A DNA stretch of 38,944 bases from Akkermansiaceae bacterium UBA1315. GTDB lineage: Bacteria; Verrucomicrobiota; Verrucomicrobiia; Verrucomicrobiales; Akkermansiaceae. The notes under the pieces are model-generated. The model was not told the DNA's origin. It saw only the letters and a program-made list of their open reading frames with translations, and made no database searches. The stretch is from the NCBI GenBank assembly GCA_002307065.1, contig DBTN01000045.1, positions 500 through 39,443 on the forward strand, written 5' to 3'. Both the position numbers and the translations under genes were made by a program. Below are positions 1-8,083 of the stretch, in pieces (the first letter of the stretch is position 1; each line of letters opens with the position of its first letter).

Positions 1-733
1 TCATGCCGCCGGAAATGGTGCCGTCTTCGATCAAGGCATCGGCTTCTTTGCGGGTGACGGATTTGATAAGAGTGCTGGGATCTTTCGGGTTGGAAAGCAA
101 ACCGGGGACGTCGGAAAGATAAACGAGTTTTGCGACGCGGAGTTCTTTGGCGAGAGCGGCGGCCGCGAGGTCGGCATTGATGTTGAGAGGGCGACCGGTG
201 GCAAGTTCGGCGGCGAGTGGAGAAATCACCGGTACGATTCCGGCGCGGTGGGCGGCGTCCATGTGAGCCATCTGGCAACCGACGACTTCGCCGACGCGGC
301 CGAGATCGACCGAATTTCCAGCGGCATCTTTTGCGCGGAGTTTTTCGCCGAGGAAAACATCGTTGCCGGGAATGCCGACGGCTTTGCCGCCGAACTCACG
401 GATCATGTGGACGAGGTTTGGATTGATTTCCTCGGACAGGACGCGGGCGACGATATCGATCGCTTCGTCCGTGGTGACGCGGAATCCGCCGACGAATCGG
501 GCTTCAAGTCCGGCGGCTTCCATCGCGGCGGAGATCGCTTTTCCTCCGCCGTGGACGACGATGGGATTGATGCCGGCGACTTCCAGGAAAACGACGTCGC
601 GCATGACTTTGGCGACCAGCTCCGGGTCTTCCATGGCCGATCCGCCCATTTTGATGAGGAAGGTTTTTCCGCGAAACGCTTGAAGATAAGGTAACGCTTC
701 GATCAGGGAGTTGGCTTTTTCGATGGGGTCCAT
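1..733 (-). CDS. argB: Acetylglutamate kinase (3' end beyond window)
   Basis: Phosphorylates N-acetyl-L-glutamate, the second step of arginine biosynthesis, in the cytoplasm. The visible 244 codons begin MDPIEKANSLIEALPYLQ and carry the amino-acid kinase hallmarks: the phosphate-binding KMGGSAM near residue 30, VVHGGGKAIS near 60, FVGGFRVTT near 80, and VYLSDVPGLL plus the ISGGM stretch at the left edge, where the C-terminal region is cut off. The start is the ATG at 731-733; no Shine-Dalgarno is visible before it. It is the last visible gene of a minus-strand run (sugar kinase, CHASE2-like protein, argB), 38 nt after the stop of its upstream neighbour. The family assignment is secure; the operon is inferred from spacing. 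Confidence 0.95.
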   Translation of the reverse strand, partial: MDPIEKANSLIEALPYLQAFRGKTFLIKMGGSAMEDPELVAKVMRDVVFLEVAGINPIVVHGGGKAISAAMEAAGLEARFVGGFRVTTDEAIDIVARVLSEEINPNLVHMIREFGGKAVGIPGNDVFLGEKLRAKDAAGNSVDLGRVGEVVGCQMAHMDAAHRAGIVPVISPLAAELATGRPLNINADLAAAALAKELRVAKLVYLSDVPGLLSNPKDPSTLIKSVTRKEADALIEDGTISGGM

Positions 734-771
734 GTGGGGAAATACCGGTGGTGGGAAGTTGGCGGAAAGGA

Positions 772-2229
772 TCAGGATTGGGAAGGCGGGGGATTTTTTT
801 TGCGTGGGGCTCTTTTCGCAACAGCCTTTTTGGCGGGAGTTTTTTTCGGGGGCTCCTTGTCAGTGGGATCGGCGGATTTGCGTTTCGTGGTTTTTTTCAC
901 CACGGGTTCCACGATTTCCGGAGTTGGCGGCGGGGTCGGGGTGGCGACGATGGGTTCCGCCGCAGATGCGTTCGAATCCGAGAAAAAGATTTTTGCGAAA
1001 ATAGCGGCGGTGGCGATGGCCGCGAGTCCGGCGATTCCGGGCAGCCAGATTTCCGCAAAGCTTGCGGAGATCCATTGGGCGACGACGAGGGCGGAGGCGA
1101 GCAGCCCGAAGCCGAGCTGGCGGGCGAAGCTGTTTTTGAAAAGCAGCGATGTGAGGATGAGAACGAGGGTCGCGAGCAGTCCCAGTTCCCAATTGACCGG
1201 CAGTCGCCGAAACGTGCGGGGATCGTCGAGTCCGGCGTCCGAGGAAATCGCAGCGATGGCGGAGGTGAGATTTTGGGAAAAAGCGCGTGTCGAAGAATCG
1301 ACGGTGGATTGGTCATCGCGGAGGACAACCGGTTGGACGAGGCTGTCCGGGATGGGGTCTGTGTCGTCGATCAGCGATTCGGCGGAGATTTTCGCGATAG
1401 CGGGAAGCCGTTTGAGGGGGATGGGCAGGCGGCCGAACGAATCGATCGGGACGGCGGGGCCATCGGCGCTGAGTTTGAGGAAATTTCCGGGTTCGATCCG
1501 GACGCCCTCGATCGGAAGTCGGCGGTGGGAAAGGACGGTGAGAACCGAGAAATTGAGGACGATCCGGTCTTCCCAGCGGGCGATGAGATGCACCTGTTCC
1601 CCGGCGGTTTCCGATTCGAGATGGGTGAAACCGGCAAGGGCATTTTCTCCGCCGAGAACCGCACCGGAAACCGGTAGATGGTTGACGACCGGCAGCTCGG
1701 AAAAATCTCCGGTTATTTGGTCAAGCGGGATCGAGGCGCGGCGGAAGGCGGGTGGCAGCGGCGAGGAAACGGCGGCACGCGAGAGGGGCGCGGCGGTGAC
1801 CACGGCGGAAAAATCATTGAGCGCAGATTCGAGCGCCTGCAGGGCGATTGCGTCCGGATTTTCCCATGCGAGCACCGGGGCGACGGCGACTTTTTCCACG
1901 CCGAGGCGGTGGATGTTTTTCAGAATGACCGCGAGATCGATGGGTGAGGGCGGGGAGTTCTGGAAAACCCGATCCGGATCGTCTCCGAGGGAAATGACGA
2001 ACGGCGCACCTCTCGGGTCCGGTTTTTTGTTCGGGGCGAGGGTGCGGAGCTGCCACGGGGCGGAGTGCGAGCCGTTTCCTGAAATGAAAAGCGGCGGATT
2101 GGCCGAACCCCGAGCGACTGCGGTGAATGCGGCGCGATCGATTTCGCTGGAAGGGGCGAATTTCCAGCAGGCGAATGCCGCCGCCGCAAAAAAGGGCACG
2201 CTCAGGAGTCGATGGAGCGGGCGGGGCAC
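772..2229 (-). CDS. CHASE2-like membrane protein with Lys/Pro-rich H1-like cytoplasmic tail
   Basis: Predicted 485-aa membrane protein. Order of parts: an N-terminal membrane segment (about residues 8-23); a large extracytoplasmic region with a CHASE2-like pattern (VISLGDD, then KNIHRLGVEKVAVAPVL, then LALQAL-type helix, later GENALAGFTH and VPIDSFGRL); three hydrophobic helices at about 350-416; then about 69 cytoplasmic residues. CHASE2 sensors usually have one segment, the sensor, three segments and then a cyclase, kinase or GGDEF domain. Here the end is instead Pro- and Lys-rich (KKTPAKKAVAKRAPRKK; 15 Lys/Arg in 34 residues), resembling histone H1 tails. I chose GTG at 2227-2229, 5 nt after the upstream kinase stop, because a longer N-terminus would be Arg/Pro-rich and overlap that gene. 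CHASE2 is a by-eye call; function unknown. Confidence 0.6.
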   Translation of the reverse strand: MPRPLHRLLSVPFFAAAAFACWKFAPSSEIDRAAFTAVARGSANPPLFISGNGSHSAPWQLRTLAPNKKPDPRGAPFVISLGDDPDRVFQNSPPSPIDLAVILKNIHRLGVEKVAVAPVLAWENPDAIALQALESALNDFSAVVTAAPLSRAAVSSPLPPAFRRASIPLDQITGDFSELPVVNHLPVSGAVLGGENALAGFTHLESETAGEQVHLIARWEDRIVLNFSVLTVLSHRRLPIEGVRIEPGNFLKLSADGPAVPIDSFGRLPIPLKRLPAIAKISAESLIDDTDPIPDSLVQPVVLRDDQSTVDSSTRAFSQNLTSAIAAISSDAGLDDPRTFRRLPVNWELGLLATLVLILTSLLFKNSFARQLGFGLLASALVVAQWISASFAEIWLPGIAGLAAIATAAIFAKIFFSDSNASAAEPIVATPTPPPTPEIVEPVVKKTTKRKSADPTDKEPPKKTPAKKAVAKRAPRKKNPPPSQS

Positions 2230-2234
2230 AGGCG

Positions 2235-3185
2235 TCAGGGAATGGCGGCGAGGATGGGCGCGAGGGGGGATTCGAGGCGGGTTCCGGCGGTGACTTCGCG
2301 GAGCAGGCGGGCGGCGGTGGAGATGTGCGGACGATACCATTCGTCTCCCCGGTTTTTAAGAATGTTGCCGTAAGCCCCGAGCGCCTGCATCAAGCGTTGA
2401 GCTGCGCATTCGTTAAATAATGTCAACTCAGGGCGTTCATCGGCGATGTCTTCCCACAGTTCGAAAAGTGCTTCGCGTTCGGCAGGTGAGTGGTCCAGAT
2501 ACGGATCGTAAATCAGCGAGGCGAGGTCGTATTCCTGGCGTCCGCGGCGGAGGCCTTGGAAATCGATCAGGTAGATTTGATCCTCCTTCACCAACAGGTT
2601 TTGCGATTGGAAATCGCGATGGACGAGATGGCGGCTACCGGTTCCGAGACGTTCCGCGAGATCGGTGAAAGCGGAATTTTCCCGGAGGACGTTCGCGTCG
2701 AGGCCGAGGTAATCTTCGACGAGATATTCGAAAAAGTATTGCTGTTCCCAGCGGTAGAGGGCGGCGTCGAAGGGAGGCATCAGTTCCATTTCCTTCGGTG
2801 GCTTCGCGTAGAACAGTTTGTCGACCTGTTCGAGTGCGGACCGGTAGAGCGGCAAGCGTGATTCGAACGGCTGGCTTTTCAGCGTCAGCAGGTCGGTATT
2901 TCCGAGGTCTTCGACGAGGACGACGCGGCGTTTCGGACTTTCGAAAATGAGTTCGGGAATGCGAAGCCGGGCCTTTTTCAGGAAATGGGCAACCGGGATG
3001 AACTGTTCGTTATCTTCGCGGTCGAGCGTCCAGTGAATGCCGATGAAAGGTTCATGGCCGGGGGTTTTGACACGCACGATCGTGCGGCCCGAGGCACCAC
3101 GTTTGATCGGCTCCAGGGTGATTGGCACCGTCGGGTCCACCCCGAGAAACTGACGGGCGGTGGAAAGAATCGCGTCGGTAGGCAT
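2235..3185 (-). CDS. APH-family sugar kinase, AmgK-like
   Basis: Cytoplasmic phosphotransferase of the aminoglycoside phosphotransferase fold, 316 aa. The C-lobe has the catalytic loop HRDFQSQNLL and the metal-binding LIDFQGLRRG followed by YDLASLIYDPY. This is the pattern of AmgK, the anomeric MurNAc/GlcNAc kinase of peptidoglycan recycling, rather than of drug-resistance kinases. The N-lobe has a loop KRGASGRTIVRV. The start is the ATG at 3183-3185 (MPTDAILSTARQFLG). An upstream in-frame extension crosses the divergent promoter region and is implausible. It heads a minus-strand run with the CHASE2-like gene (5-nt gap) and argB. AmgK normally works with the nucleotidyltransferase MurU, which is not in this window. 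Kinase fold confident, substrate inferred. Confidence 0.75.
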   Translation of the reverse strand: MPTDAILSTARQFLGVDPTVPITLEPIKRGASGRTIVRVKTPGHEPFIGIHWTLDREDNEQFIPVAHFLKKARLRIPELIFESPKRRVVLVEDLGNTDLLTLKSQPFESRLPLYRSALEQVDKLFYAKPPKEMELMPPFDAALYRWEQQYFFEYLVEDYLGLDANVLRENSAFTDLAERLGTGSRHLVHRDFQSQNLLVKEDQIYLIDFQGLRRGRQEYDLASLIYDPYLDHSPAEREALFELWEDIADERPELTLFNECAAQRLMQALGAYGNILKNRGDEWYRPHISTAARLLREVTAGTRLESPLAPILAAIP

Positions 3186-3312
3186 AGGCGGGCGGATGCT
3201 AGCTTGAAAAAGGATGGACCTGCAAAGGCAAATCACGGTTTCGGTAGGGTTATCGTGCGATGCAATATTTTCGAAATTGCTCACGTAGGAAGATCTGATA
3301 CCCATTTTGAAC

Positions 3313-4254
3313 ATGAACAACCCCGCGCGAATTCCTCGAACCCTTCTTTTTCCGCTCGCCTGCGCTGCCGCAGCGATCGGATTATTTTTTTCCGGCGGCG
3401 GCGAAAAACTGCGAGCGCAAGACTCACCGCCGGTGAAGAAAAAGATCGTATTTGTTGCCGGGAAGCAAAGCCACGGGAAAGGCGAGCACGAGCATCGAGC
3501 TGGCTGCATGCTGTTGGCCAATCATTTGAACATGAGTGGATTGCCGATTGAAGCGGTGGTCGTGACGAACGGCTGGCCGAAGGATAAATCGGTCTTCGAC
3601 GGTGCCTCGGCAGTGGTGATTTATTCTGATGGCGGCGGGGGTCATCCGGCGATGCAGCAGCTCGCCGATCTCCGGAAAATGGCGGAAGCGGGCGTGGGCG
3701 TCGGCTGCATTCATTACGCGGTTGAAGTGCCCAAGGGCGATCCGGGAGATGCGTTTTTGGACGTGATCGGTGGATATTTTGAACCGAATTGGTCGGTCAA
3801 TCCGCATTGGGAGGCGTCGTTTAAACTTCCGAAACACGAAATCAGCCAAGGGGTGAATGATTTTAAATCCCTCGACGAATGGTATTATCACATGCGTTTC
3901 CGTCCGGGGATGGAGGGCGTGACGCCGATTCTCACGGATTTGCCCCCGGAAAAAAGCCTGACGCGCCCGGATGGTCCGCATTCGGGGAATCCGGAGGTCC
4001 GGGCTGCGGTGTTGGAGCGCAAGGAGCCGCAGCATATGATGTGGGCCTTTGAGCGCCCGGCGACGCTTGGCGGAGGGCGCGGTTTTGGATTTACCGGTGG
4101 GCATTTCCACAAAAACTGGAAGCTGGATGATCAACGGAAACTGGTGCTCAACGCGATCGCTTGGATCGCCAACGTACCGGTTCCTGAAGAGGGCGTGCCG
4201 ACCAAGACGCCGACGGATGAAGAGATGACCGCCAATCTTGACCCGAAAGGTTGA
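3313..4254 (+). CDS. Secreted ThuA-domain protein
   Basis: 313-aa protein with an N-terminal signal or anchor segment (hydrophobic about residues 10-25, then LRAQDSPPV) and a ThuA-like, glutamine-amidotransferase-fold domain: KIVFVAGKQSHGKGEHEH, VVIYSDGGGGHP, GVGVGCIHYAVEV, then GGRGFGFTGGHFHKNW and the closing VLNAIAWIANV. ThuA-like proteins are abundant in Verrucomicrobia and Planctomycetes and are linked to sugar use. A keto-disaccharide role is known for some family members but cannot be assigned here. ATG 3313 is chosen over an in-frame TTG two codons earlier. The gene stands alone, diverging from the AmgK-like kinase, and is followed by a strong hairpin terminator at 4267-4295. Domain confident, substrate unknown. 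Confidence 0.85.
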   Translation: MNNPARIPRTLLFPLACAAAAIGLFFSGGGEKLRAQDSPPVKKKIVFVAGKQSHGKGEHEHRAGCMLLANHLNMSGLPIEAVVVTNGWPKDKSVFDGASAVVIYSDGGGGHPAMQQLADLRKMAEAGVGVGCIHYAVEVPKGDPGDAFLDVIGGYFEPNWSVNPHWEASFKLPKHEISQGVNDFKSLDEWYYHMRFRPGMEGVTPILTDLPPEKSLTRPDGPHSGNPEVRAAVLERKEPQHMMWAFERPATLGGGRGFGFTGGHFHKNWKLDDQRKLVLNAIAWIANVPVPEEGVPTKTPTDEEMTANLDPKG

Positions 4255-4266
4255 TCGGCTTTGAGG

Positions 4267-4295
4267 CGCGGCATCGATGGGCGATGCCGCGGGTT
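4267..4295 (+). terminator. Hairpin terminator after the ThuA gene
   Basis: Perfect 10-bp stem (CGCGGCATCG at 4267-4276 pairing with CGATGCCGCG at 4282-4291), 5-base loop, followed by GTTTTCC. It lies 12 nt past the ThuA stop, in a 93-base gap between convergent genes. The stem could also serve the minus-strand Minf_1886 gene, although that side has no T run. Confidence 0.7.
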
Positions 4296-4347
4296 TTCCT
4301 CGCTGGACCGTGAAAAACCGGTCCGTTCAACGGAGCAAAAATGCGCT

Positions 4348-4776
4348 TCAGCGGTGGAGCGCCGGTTTGCGGAACAGCGGTCCGGAGGATTTTTTCTTCG
4401 GTAAAAACGGAGAAGTGAGTGCTTCCTGGAAATCGAAAATTTCGGAAAAATCTTCCGGTTTGTCCGAATCTTGTTTTCCAAATACCTGTTCCTCAATCAG
4501 TTGGAAAACCATGTCGCCGACGTGTTGGCAGCGGCGGATGCCCCATTCGTTCATCAAGGTCGATGCCATGGGGCCGAATTGATCCAGTGCCAGATCTCGG
4601 AAGCCCGCCAGCAATTCTGGTCCGCTGACGTGGGGTGACTGACCCGCGTGCTGGGCGGCACTGCGTTTCAGGGTGAAATCGAGCGCCTCCTTGAGGAAAA
4701 AATAGGCGTGCGGATCGAAGCGTTTGTCGCGTTTCAGGATAGAAACGACGGATTGTTCAAATTGCATCGCCTGCAT
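4348..4776 (-). CDS. Minf_1886 family protein (uncharacterised, PVC-restricted)
   Basis: 142-aa soluble protein of unknown function. The N-terminal half (FEQSVVSILKRDKRFDPHAY, FLKEALDFTL, then HVSGPELLAGFRDLAL and the FGPMASTLMNEWGI region with VGDMVFQLIE) matches my memory of the Minf_1886 family, a conserved hypothetical confined largely to Planctomycetes and Verrucomicrobia. The last 25 or so residues are basic and less conserved in appearance. ATG 4774-4776 is used; an ATG three codons later (MQFEQ) is equally possible. No membrane segment or signal peptide. It lies 50 nt downstream of the GT51 gene on the same strand and may be co-transcribed with it. Useful as a lineage marker; no function is proposed. 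Confidence 0.8.
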   Translation of the reverse strand: MQAMQFEQSVVSILKRDKRFDPHAYFFLKEALDFTLKRSAAQHAGQSPHVSGPELLAGFRDLALDQFGPMASTLMNEWGIRRCQHVGDMVFQLIEEQVFGKQDSDKPEDFSEIFDFQEALTSPFLPKKKSSGPLFRKPALHR

Positions 4777-4826
4777 GGTCGAGGAGAATTGAAAATCAGC
4801 GGACCCTTTTCAAGGAAGAAGATGTG

Positions 4827-6536
4827 TCATTCGTTTCCGAGGCGGTCGACGAATTCTTCCAACAGCGCTTTAACGCGGGGTTCGCGGGCGATGGCGACGG
4901 GTTTGTCGAAGCCGATCCAGATGGCGGTCGATCCGGCGGGGCCGAGTCGTAAGGTCCACGCGTCGCGCTCCGAACCGGTCGCTCCGGTGAAACAACGGGT
5001 GCCGGCGTGGCGGGTGAGAACGCTGGTCGCTTCGGTGGCGGCGTTGGCGGAGAGGGCGACGGAGAGGACCGGTTTGGCCGAGTAGAGAATTTCCCCGCTG
5101 GCGTCGCGGATTTCGCGGATCAGATAAGGTTTGGCGCGTTTGCCTTTGTTTCCGAGCGTGGCGAGGCCGACCGACATTTCCAGGGGAGTGGCGGCGACCG
5201 ATCCGCGGAAAAGATCTTCGGTTTTCAAAAAGGGACCGGCCAATCCGCAGCGGCGGGCGAGGCGTTCGACTTCGGCCGGACCGATTTGGCGGCCCGTCTG
5301 GACGGGTCTGCCGGGTAAAACGAGGCGTCCTCGTTCGGCAGCGGCGGCGGCGACGAAGGGTTCAAAGGCCGAGCCGAGATCGCGGCTGGAGCGGGTGCGA
5401 TCAAAGCGCGAATGTTGATAATCCCGACCGCCGATCAGGGCGAGGATGCCGCCGGTTTTGGTTTCGATCGTGACTGCGGCGTATTGGACGTAATCGGGCT
5501 CGGTGCCTGCGACGTAGGCGGCGTGGGTCGGGTGGGGCCAGGATTTTTCCTGTTCCAGATTGGCGACGGAGCGGGTGAGTTCTGAATTGAGGCGTTCTTG
5601 CCAGGCGGCGTCGAGAGTGGTGTGGACGTGCAGACCTGCTTCGCGGATGTCGCGATCTTCGAGGATGCGATCGAGCTCGCGGCGGATGGCTTGGACGGCG
5701 TAGGACGGTTGGGTTTCGCGTTGGTCGTCGGTGACCAGGTGAACCGGTTCTGCCATGATTTTTTCCCGCTGCGCCTTGTCCAAAAATCCCATCGCTTCCA
5801 TGCGGCGGAGCGTTTGGTCGCGTTGTTCGATGGCGGCGGGGAGATTGCGGAAGGGTGAGAAAATATGGGGGCCGCGGATGATTCCGACGATCATCGCGCA
5901 TTCACCAGGGTTCAGTTCGCGCGCGGGTTTTCCGAAATACGTTCGTGCCGCTTGTTCGATTCCGTGGGCGCCGGAGCCGAAATAGATGCGGTTGAGGTAA
6001 TGGGTGAGGATGTCGTCTTTGGAATACCGGTTTTCCACGCGCAGGGTCAGCGCGATTTCGAGGAACTTGCGGTGAAGCGATTTGGCCCGGATTTCATAGG
6101 TGTTGCGGGCGAGCTGCATCGTCAGCGTCGATGCGCCTTGGGTGAAATCGCGGTCTTTGAGATTTCGGAGGGTCGCCCGTGCGAGGCCGCGGACATCGAC
6201 GCCGCTGTGGTCGAAAAACCGGGCGTCTTCGCGAGCGCGCAAGGCCTGCACGAGGAATTCCGGGATGTCGGCGCGTTTTGCCAATTTGGCGCTATTTCTT
6301 CCGGAGGTGGGCAGTTCCTGGCCACGGCGATCGTAAATGACCGTGCCGCCGGGGAGCCGGCCGACTTCTGCCATGTCGAACTTCATCGCCAGGGCGAAGT
6401 AGAAAAACACCATTCCGAAAAACAAAACCAATCCGGTGAGCGTCAGGAAAAACGCCCAGCGAACGGGCAGGTGAAGGAACGCTGGAAGCCAGCGCTGCCA
6501 CCAAGGGGGGCGAGTCAGCGGGCGCCAAGTGGACAT
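4827..6536 (-). CDS. GT51 peptidoglycan glycosyltransferase with degenerate transpeptidase domain
   Basis: 569-aa class-A PBP-like membrane protein. A single membrane segment (about 27-50) precedes a complete GT51 lipid II polymerase domain: catalytic Glu103 in REDARFFDHSGVD, QGASTLTMQLARN (134-145), RKFLEIALTLRVE, and YFGKPARELNPGECAM. The C-terminal transpeptidase-like half is abnormal. The SxxK motif reads S389-A-F-E392 (codon GAA at 5361-5363), the KTG motif reads F516-T-G, and the stretch between SAFEP and IGPAEVERLARRCGL is only about 25 residues, so the region that usually holds SxN is missing. Total length is well below the usual 700-800 residues. It should polymerise glycan but not cross-link; that is inference. 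ATG 6534-6536 is the start, 67 nt after the gatB stop. Confidence 0.85.
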   Translation of the reverse strand: MSTWRPLTRPPWWQRWLPAFLHLPVRWAFFLTLTGLVLFFGMVFFYFALAMKFDMAEVGRLPGGTVIYDRRGQELPTSGRNSAKLAKRADIPEFLVQALRAREDARFFDHSGVDVRGLARATLRNLKDRDFTQGASTLTMQLARNTYEIRAKSLHRKFLEIALTLRVENRYSKDDILTHYLNRIYFGSGAHGIEQAARTYFGKPARELNPGECAMIVGIIRGPHIFSPFRNLPAAIEQRDQTLRRMEAMGFLDKAQREKIMAEPVHLVTDDQRETQPSYAVQAIRRELDRILEDRDIREAGLHVHTTLDAAWQERLNSELTRSVANLEQEKSWPHPTHAAYVAGTEPDYVQYAAVTIETKTGGILALIGGRDYQHSRFDRTRSSRDLGSAFEPFVAAAAAERGRLVLPGRPVQTGRQIGPAEVERLARRCGLAGPFLKTEDLFRGSVAATPLEMSVGLATLGNKGKRAKPYLIREIRDASGEILYSAKPVLSVALSANAATEATSVLTRHAGTRCFTGATGSERDAWTLRLGPAGSTAIWIGFDKPVAIAREPRVKALLEEFVDRLGNE

Positions 6537-6580
6537 GAAATGAGGTGTTTCGGAAAAAGGGGTGGGGTGAGATATTAAGA

Positions 6581-6596
6581 ACGGACTAAAGTCCGT
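6581..6596 (-). terminator. Short palindrome after gatB, possible terminator or repeat
   Basis: ACGGACTAAAGTCCGT is a 7-bp inverted repeat with a 2-base centre, just past the gatB stop and before the GT51 start. Read on the minus strand it is followed by TTCTTAAT, a weak T tract. A stem with so short a loop is a poor terminator, so it may instead be a dispersed palindromic repeat. Confidence 0.35.
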
Positions 6597-6603
6597 GGTC
6601 CAA

Positions 6604-8052
6604 TCAAAGCAACCTCGCGCGGAGGAGGTCGGTGACCTGCTTTGGATTCGGTTTCGGGCTGGCGGTTTTCATGACCTGACCGGTGAGGAAGTTGAGCAGT
6701 TTTTCGTTTCCGGCTCGGATCGCTTCGACTTCGGACGGATTGTTGGCGATGACTTGATCGACCAGGGAGTCGAGCGCGCCTGCTTCGGCCGGTTTGAATC
6801 CGAGCTCATCGGCGATGGCGGCGGGATCTTTTTCCGGGGAATCGAAAAGGATCGTGAAGACTTCTTTTGCTTGGTTCGCGGCGAGGGTTCCGTTTTCGAC
6901 GAGTGACAAGAGGCTGCGGAGTTTTTCCGGGGCGACCGGGCAATCGGCGATGGAAAGGCTGCGTTCGTTGAGCGTGCCGAGCAGATTGTTGATGATGAAG
7001 TTTGCGACTTTTTTGCCGGGGATCGCGGCATCGGTGACGGCTTCGAAATAGATCGCGAGCTGTTTGTCGGAGGAAAGCACGGCGGCGTCGTAGGCGGTGA
7101 CGCCGAGGTCTTTTTCAAACCGGTTTGCGAGTTGGTGAGGCAGTTCCGGAACGAGCGGGCGGACTTTTTCGAGGAGTGGCGCGGTGCGAACCGGGAGTAA
7201 ATCCGGGCAGGGGAAATACCGGTAGTCGTGGGCGTCTTCCTTGGTGCGCATCATTTGGGTTTCGCCGCGATCGTCGTCCCAGCGGCGGGTCGATTGGATT
7301 TGTGGAATGCCGGCGTTGAGTTCTTCGGTCTGGCGCTGGATTTCGAAATGGATCGCGCGGCGGATGGCGGAGATCGAGTTGAGGTTTTTCAGCTCCACTT
7401 TTTGCCCGAGTGGATCGGAGGCGTTTTTGCGAAGAGAGATGTTCACGTCGCAACGAAGCTGGCCTTTTTCCATATCGGCATCGGCGACTTCGCCTTGTTG
7501 CAGGATCATTTGCAGCGAACGGACGTAGGCGAAGGCTTCTTCGGCCGATTCGATGTCCGGTTCGGTGACGATTTCCATCAACGGCGTTCCGGCGCGGTTG
7601 AAATCGATGAGCGACGAATTGCCGAGGTGGGTGGATTTTGCCACGTCTTCCTCAAGGTGGATGCGGTTGAGGCGGACGATTTTGTTCGGAGTGACGATAT
7701 TTTTCCGGTGATCGGTCGGGTAGCAATGATCGTAGAGTGGGACGCCGCCGCCGATGCAGAGGGGGAATTCCATCTGCGTCGTTTGGTAGTTTTTTGGCAT
7801 GTCCGGATAGAAGTAGTTTTTCCGGTCCCATTTCGAAAGTTCGGGTGATCCGCAATTGAGCATCAAACCGGTCAGCAATGTTTTTTCGATCGCATGGCGG
7901 TTGAGAACCGGAAGCGCGCCGGGAAGGCCGAGGCAAACCGGGCAGGTGTGCGTGTTCGGTTCGTCGCCGAATGAGGTGCGGCAGGCGCAGAACATTTTGG
8001 TGTTCGTTTTGACCTGGGCGTGGACTTCGAGGCCGATGGTGACGAGATACAT
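6604..8052 (-). CDS. gatB: Asp-tRNA(Asn)/Glu-tRNA(Gln) amidotransferase subunit B
   Basis: Subunit B of the GatCAB complex, which amidates mischarged Glu-tRNA(Gln) and/or Asp-tRNA(Asn). 482 aa, normal length. Seen: IGLEVHAQVKTNTKMFCAC at the N-terminus, the family signature CPVCLGLPGALPVLN, zinc-ligand cysteines in CAC and CPVC, DRKNYFYPDMPKNYQ, HLEEDVAKS, DFNRAGTPLMEIVTEPD, RCDVNISLR, and the C-terminal YqeY-like tail ending LLNFLTGQVMKTA. Start is the ATG at 8050-8052. gatA and gatC are not adjacent. Upstream lies a single-arm dispersed repeat (8084-8121). A gltX gene sits elsewhere in the window; if it is non-discriminating it would supply Glu-tRNA(Gln) as substrate, but that cannot be decided here. 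Confidence 0.97.
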   Translation of the reverse strand: MYLVTIGLEVHAQVKTNTKMFCACRTSFGDEPNTHTCPVCLGLPGALPVLNRHAIEKTLLTGLMLNCGSPELSKWDRKNYFYPDMPKNYQTTQMEFPLCIGGGVPLYDHCYPTDHRKNIVTPNKIVRLNRIHLEEDVAKSTHLGNSSLIDFNRAGTPLMEIVTEPDIESAEEAFAYVRSLQMILQQGEVADADMEKGQLRCDVNISLRKNASDPLGQKVELKNLNSISAIRRAIHFEIQRQTEELNAGIPQIQSTRRWDDDRGETQMMRTKEDAHDYRYFPCPDLLPVRTAPLLEKVRPLVPELPHQLANRFEKDLGVTAYDAAVLSSDKQLAIYFEAVTDAAIPGKKVANFIINNLLGTLNERSLSIADCPVAPEKLRSLLSLVENGTLAANQAKEVFTILFDSPEKDPAAIADELGFKPAEAGALDSLVDQVIANNPSEVEAIRAGNEKLLNFLTGQVMKTASPKPNPKQVTDLLRARLL

Positions 8053-8083
8053 AAATTGGAAAGGGAAACGGCGATTTGATTTA

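Noticed and set aside
734..2293. Long plus-strand open frame (over 500 codons) opposite the CHASE2-like gene
   Set aside because: Composition is Gly/Arg/Ser-rich with no recognisable domain. High GC in the real gene's codons removes stops from the opposite strand. The minus-strand frame has clear membrane helices and domain structure.
2235..3185. Aminoglycoside resistance gene
   Set aside because: The fold is APH-like, but the motif LIDFQGLRRG and length fit AmgK-type sugar kinases. Likewise the gene at 16377-17525 fits NahK. Neither has mobile-element context.
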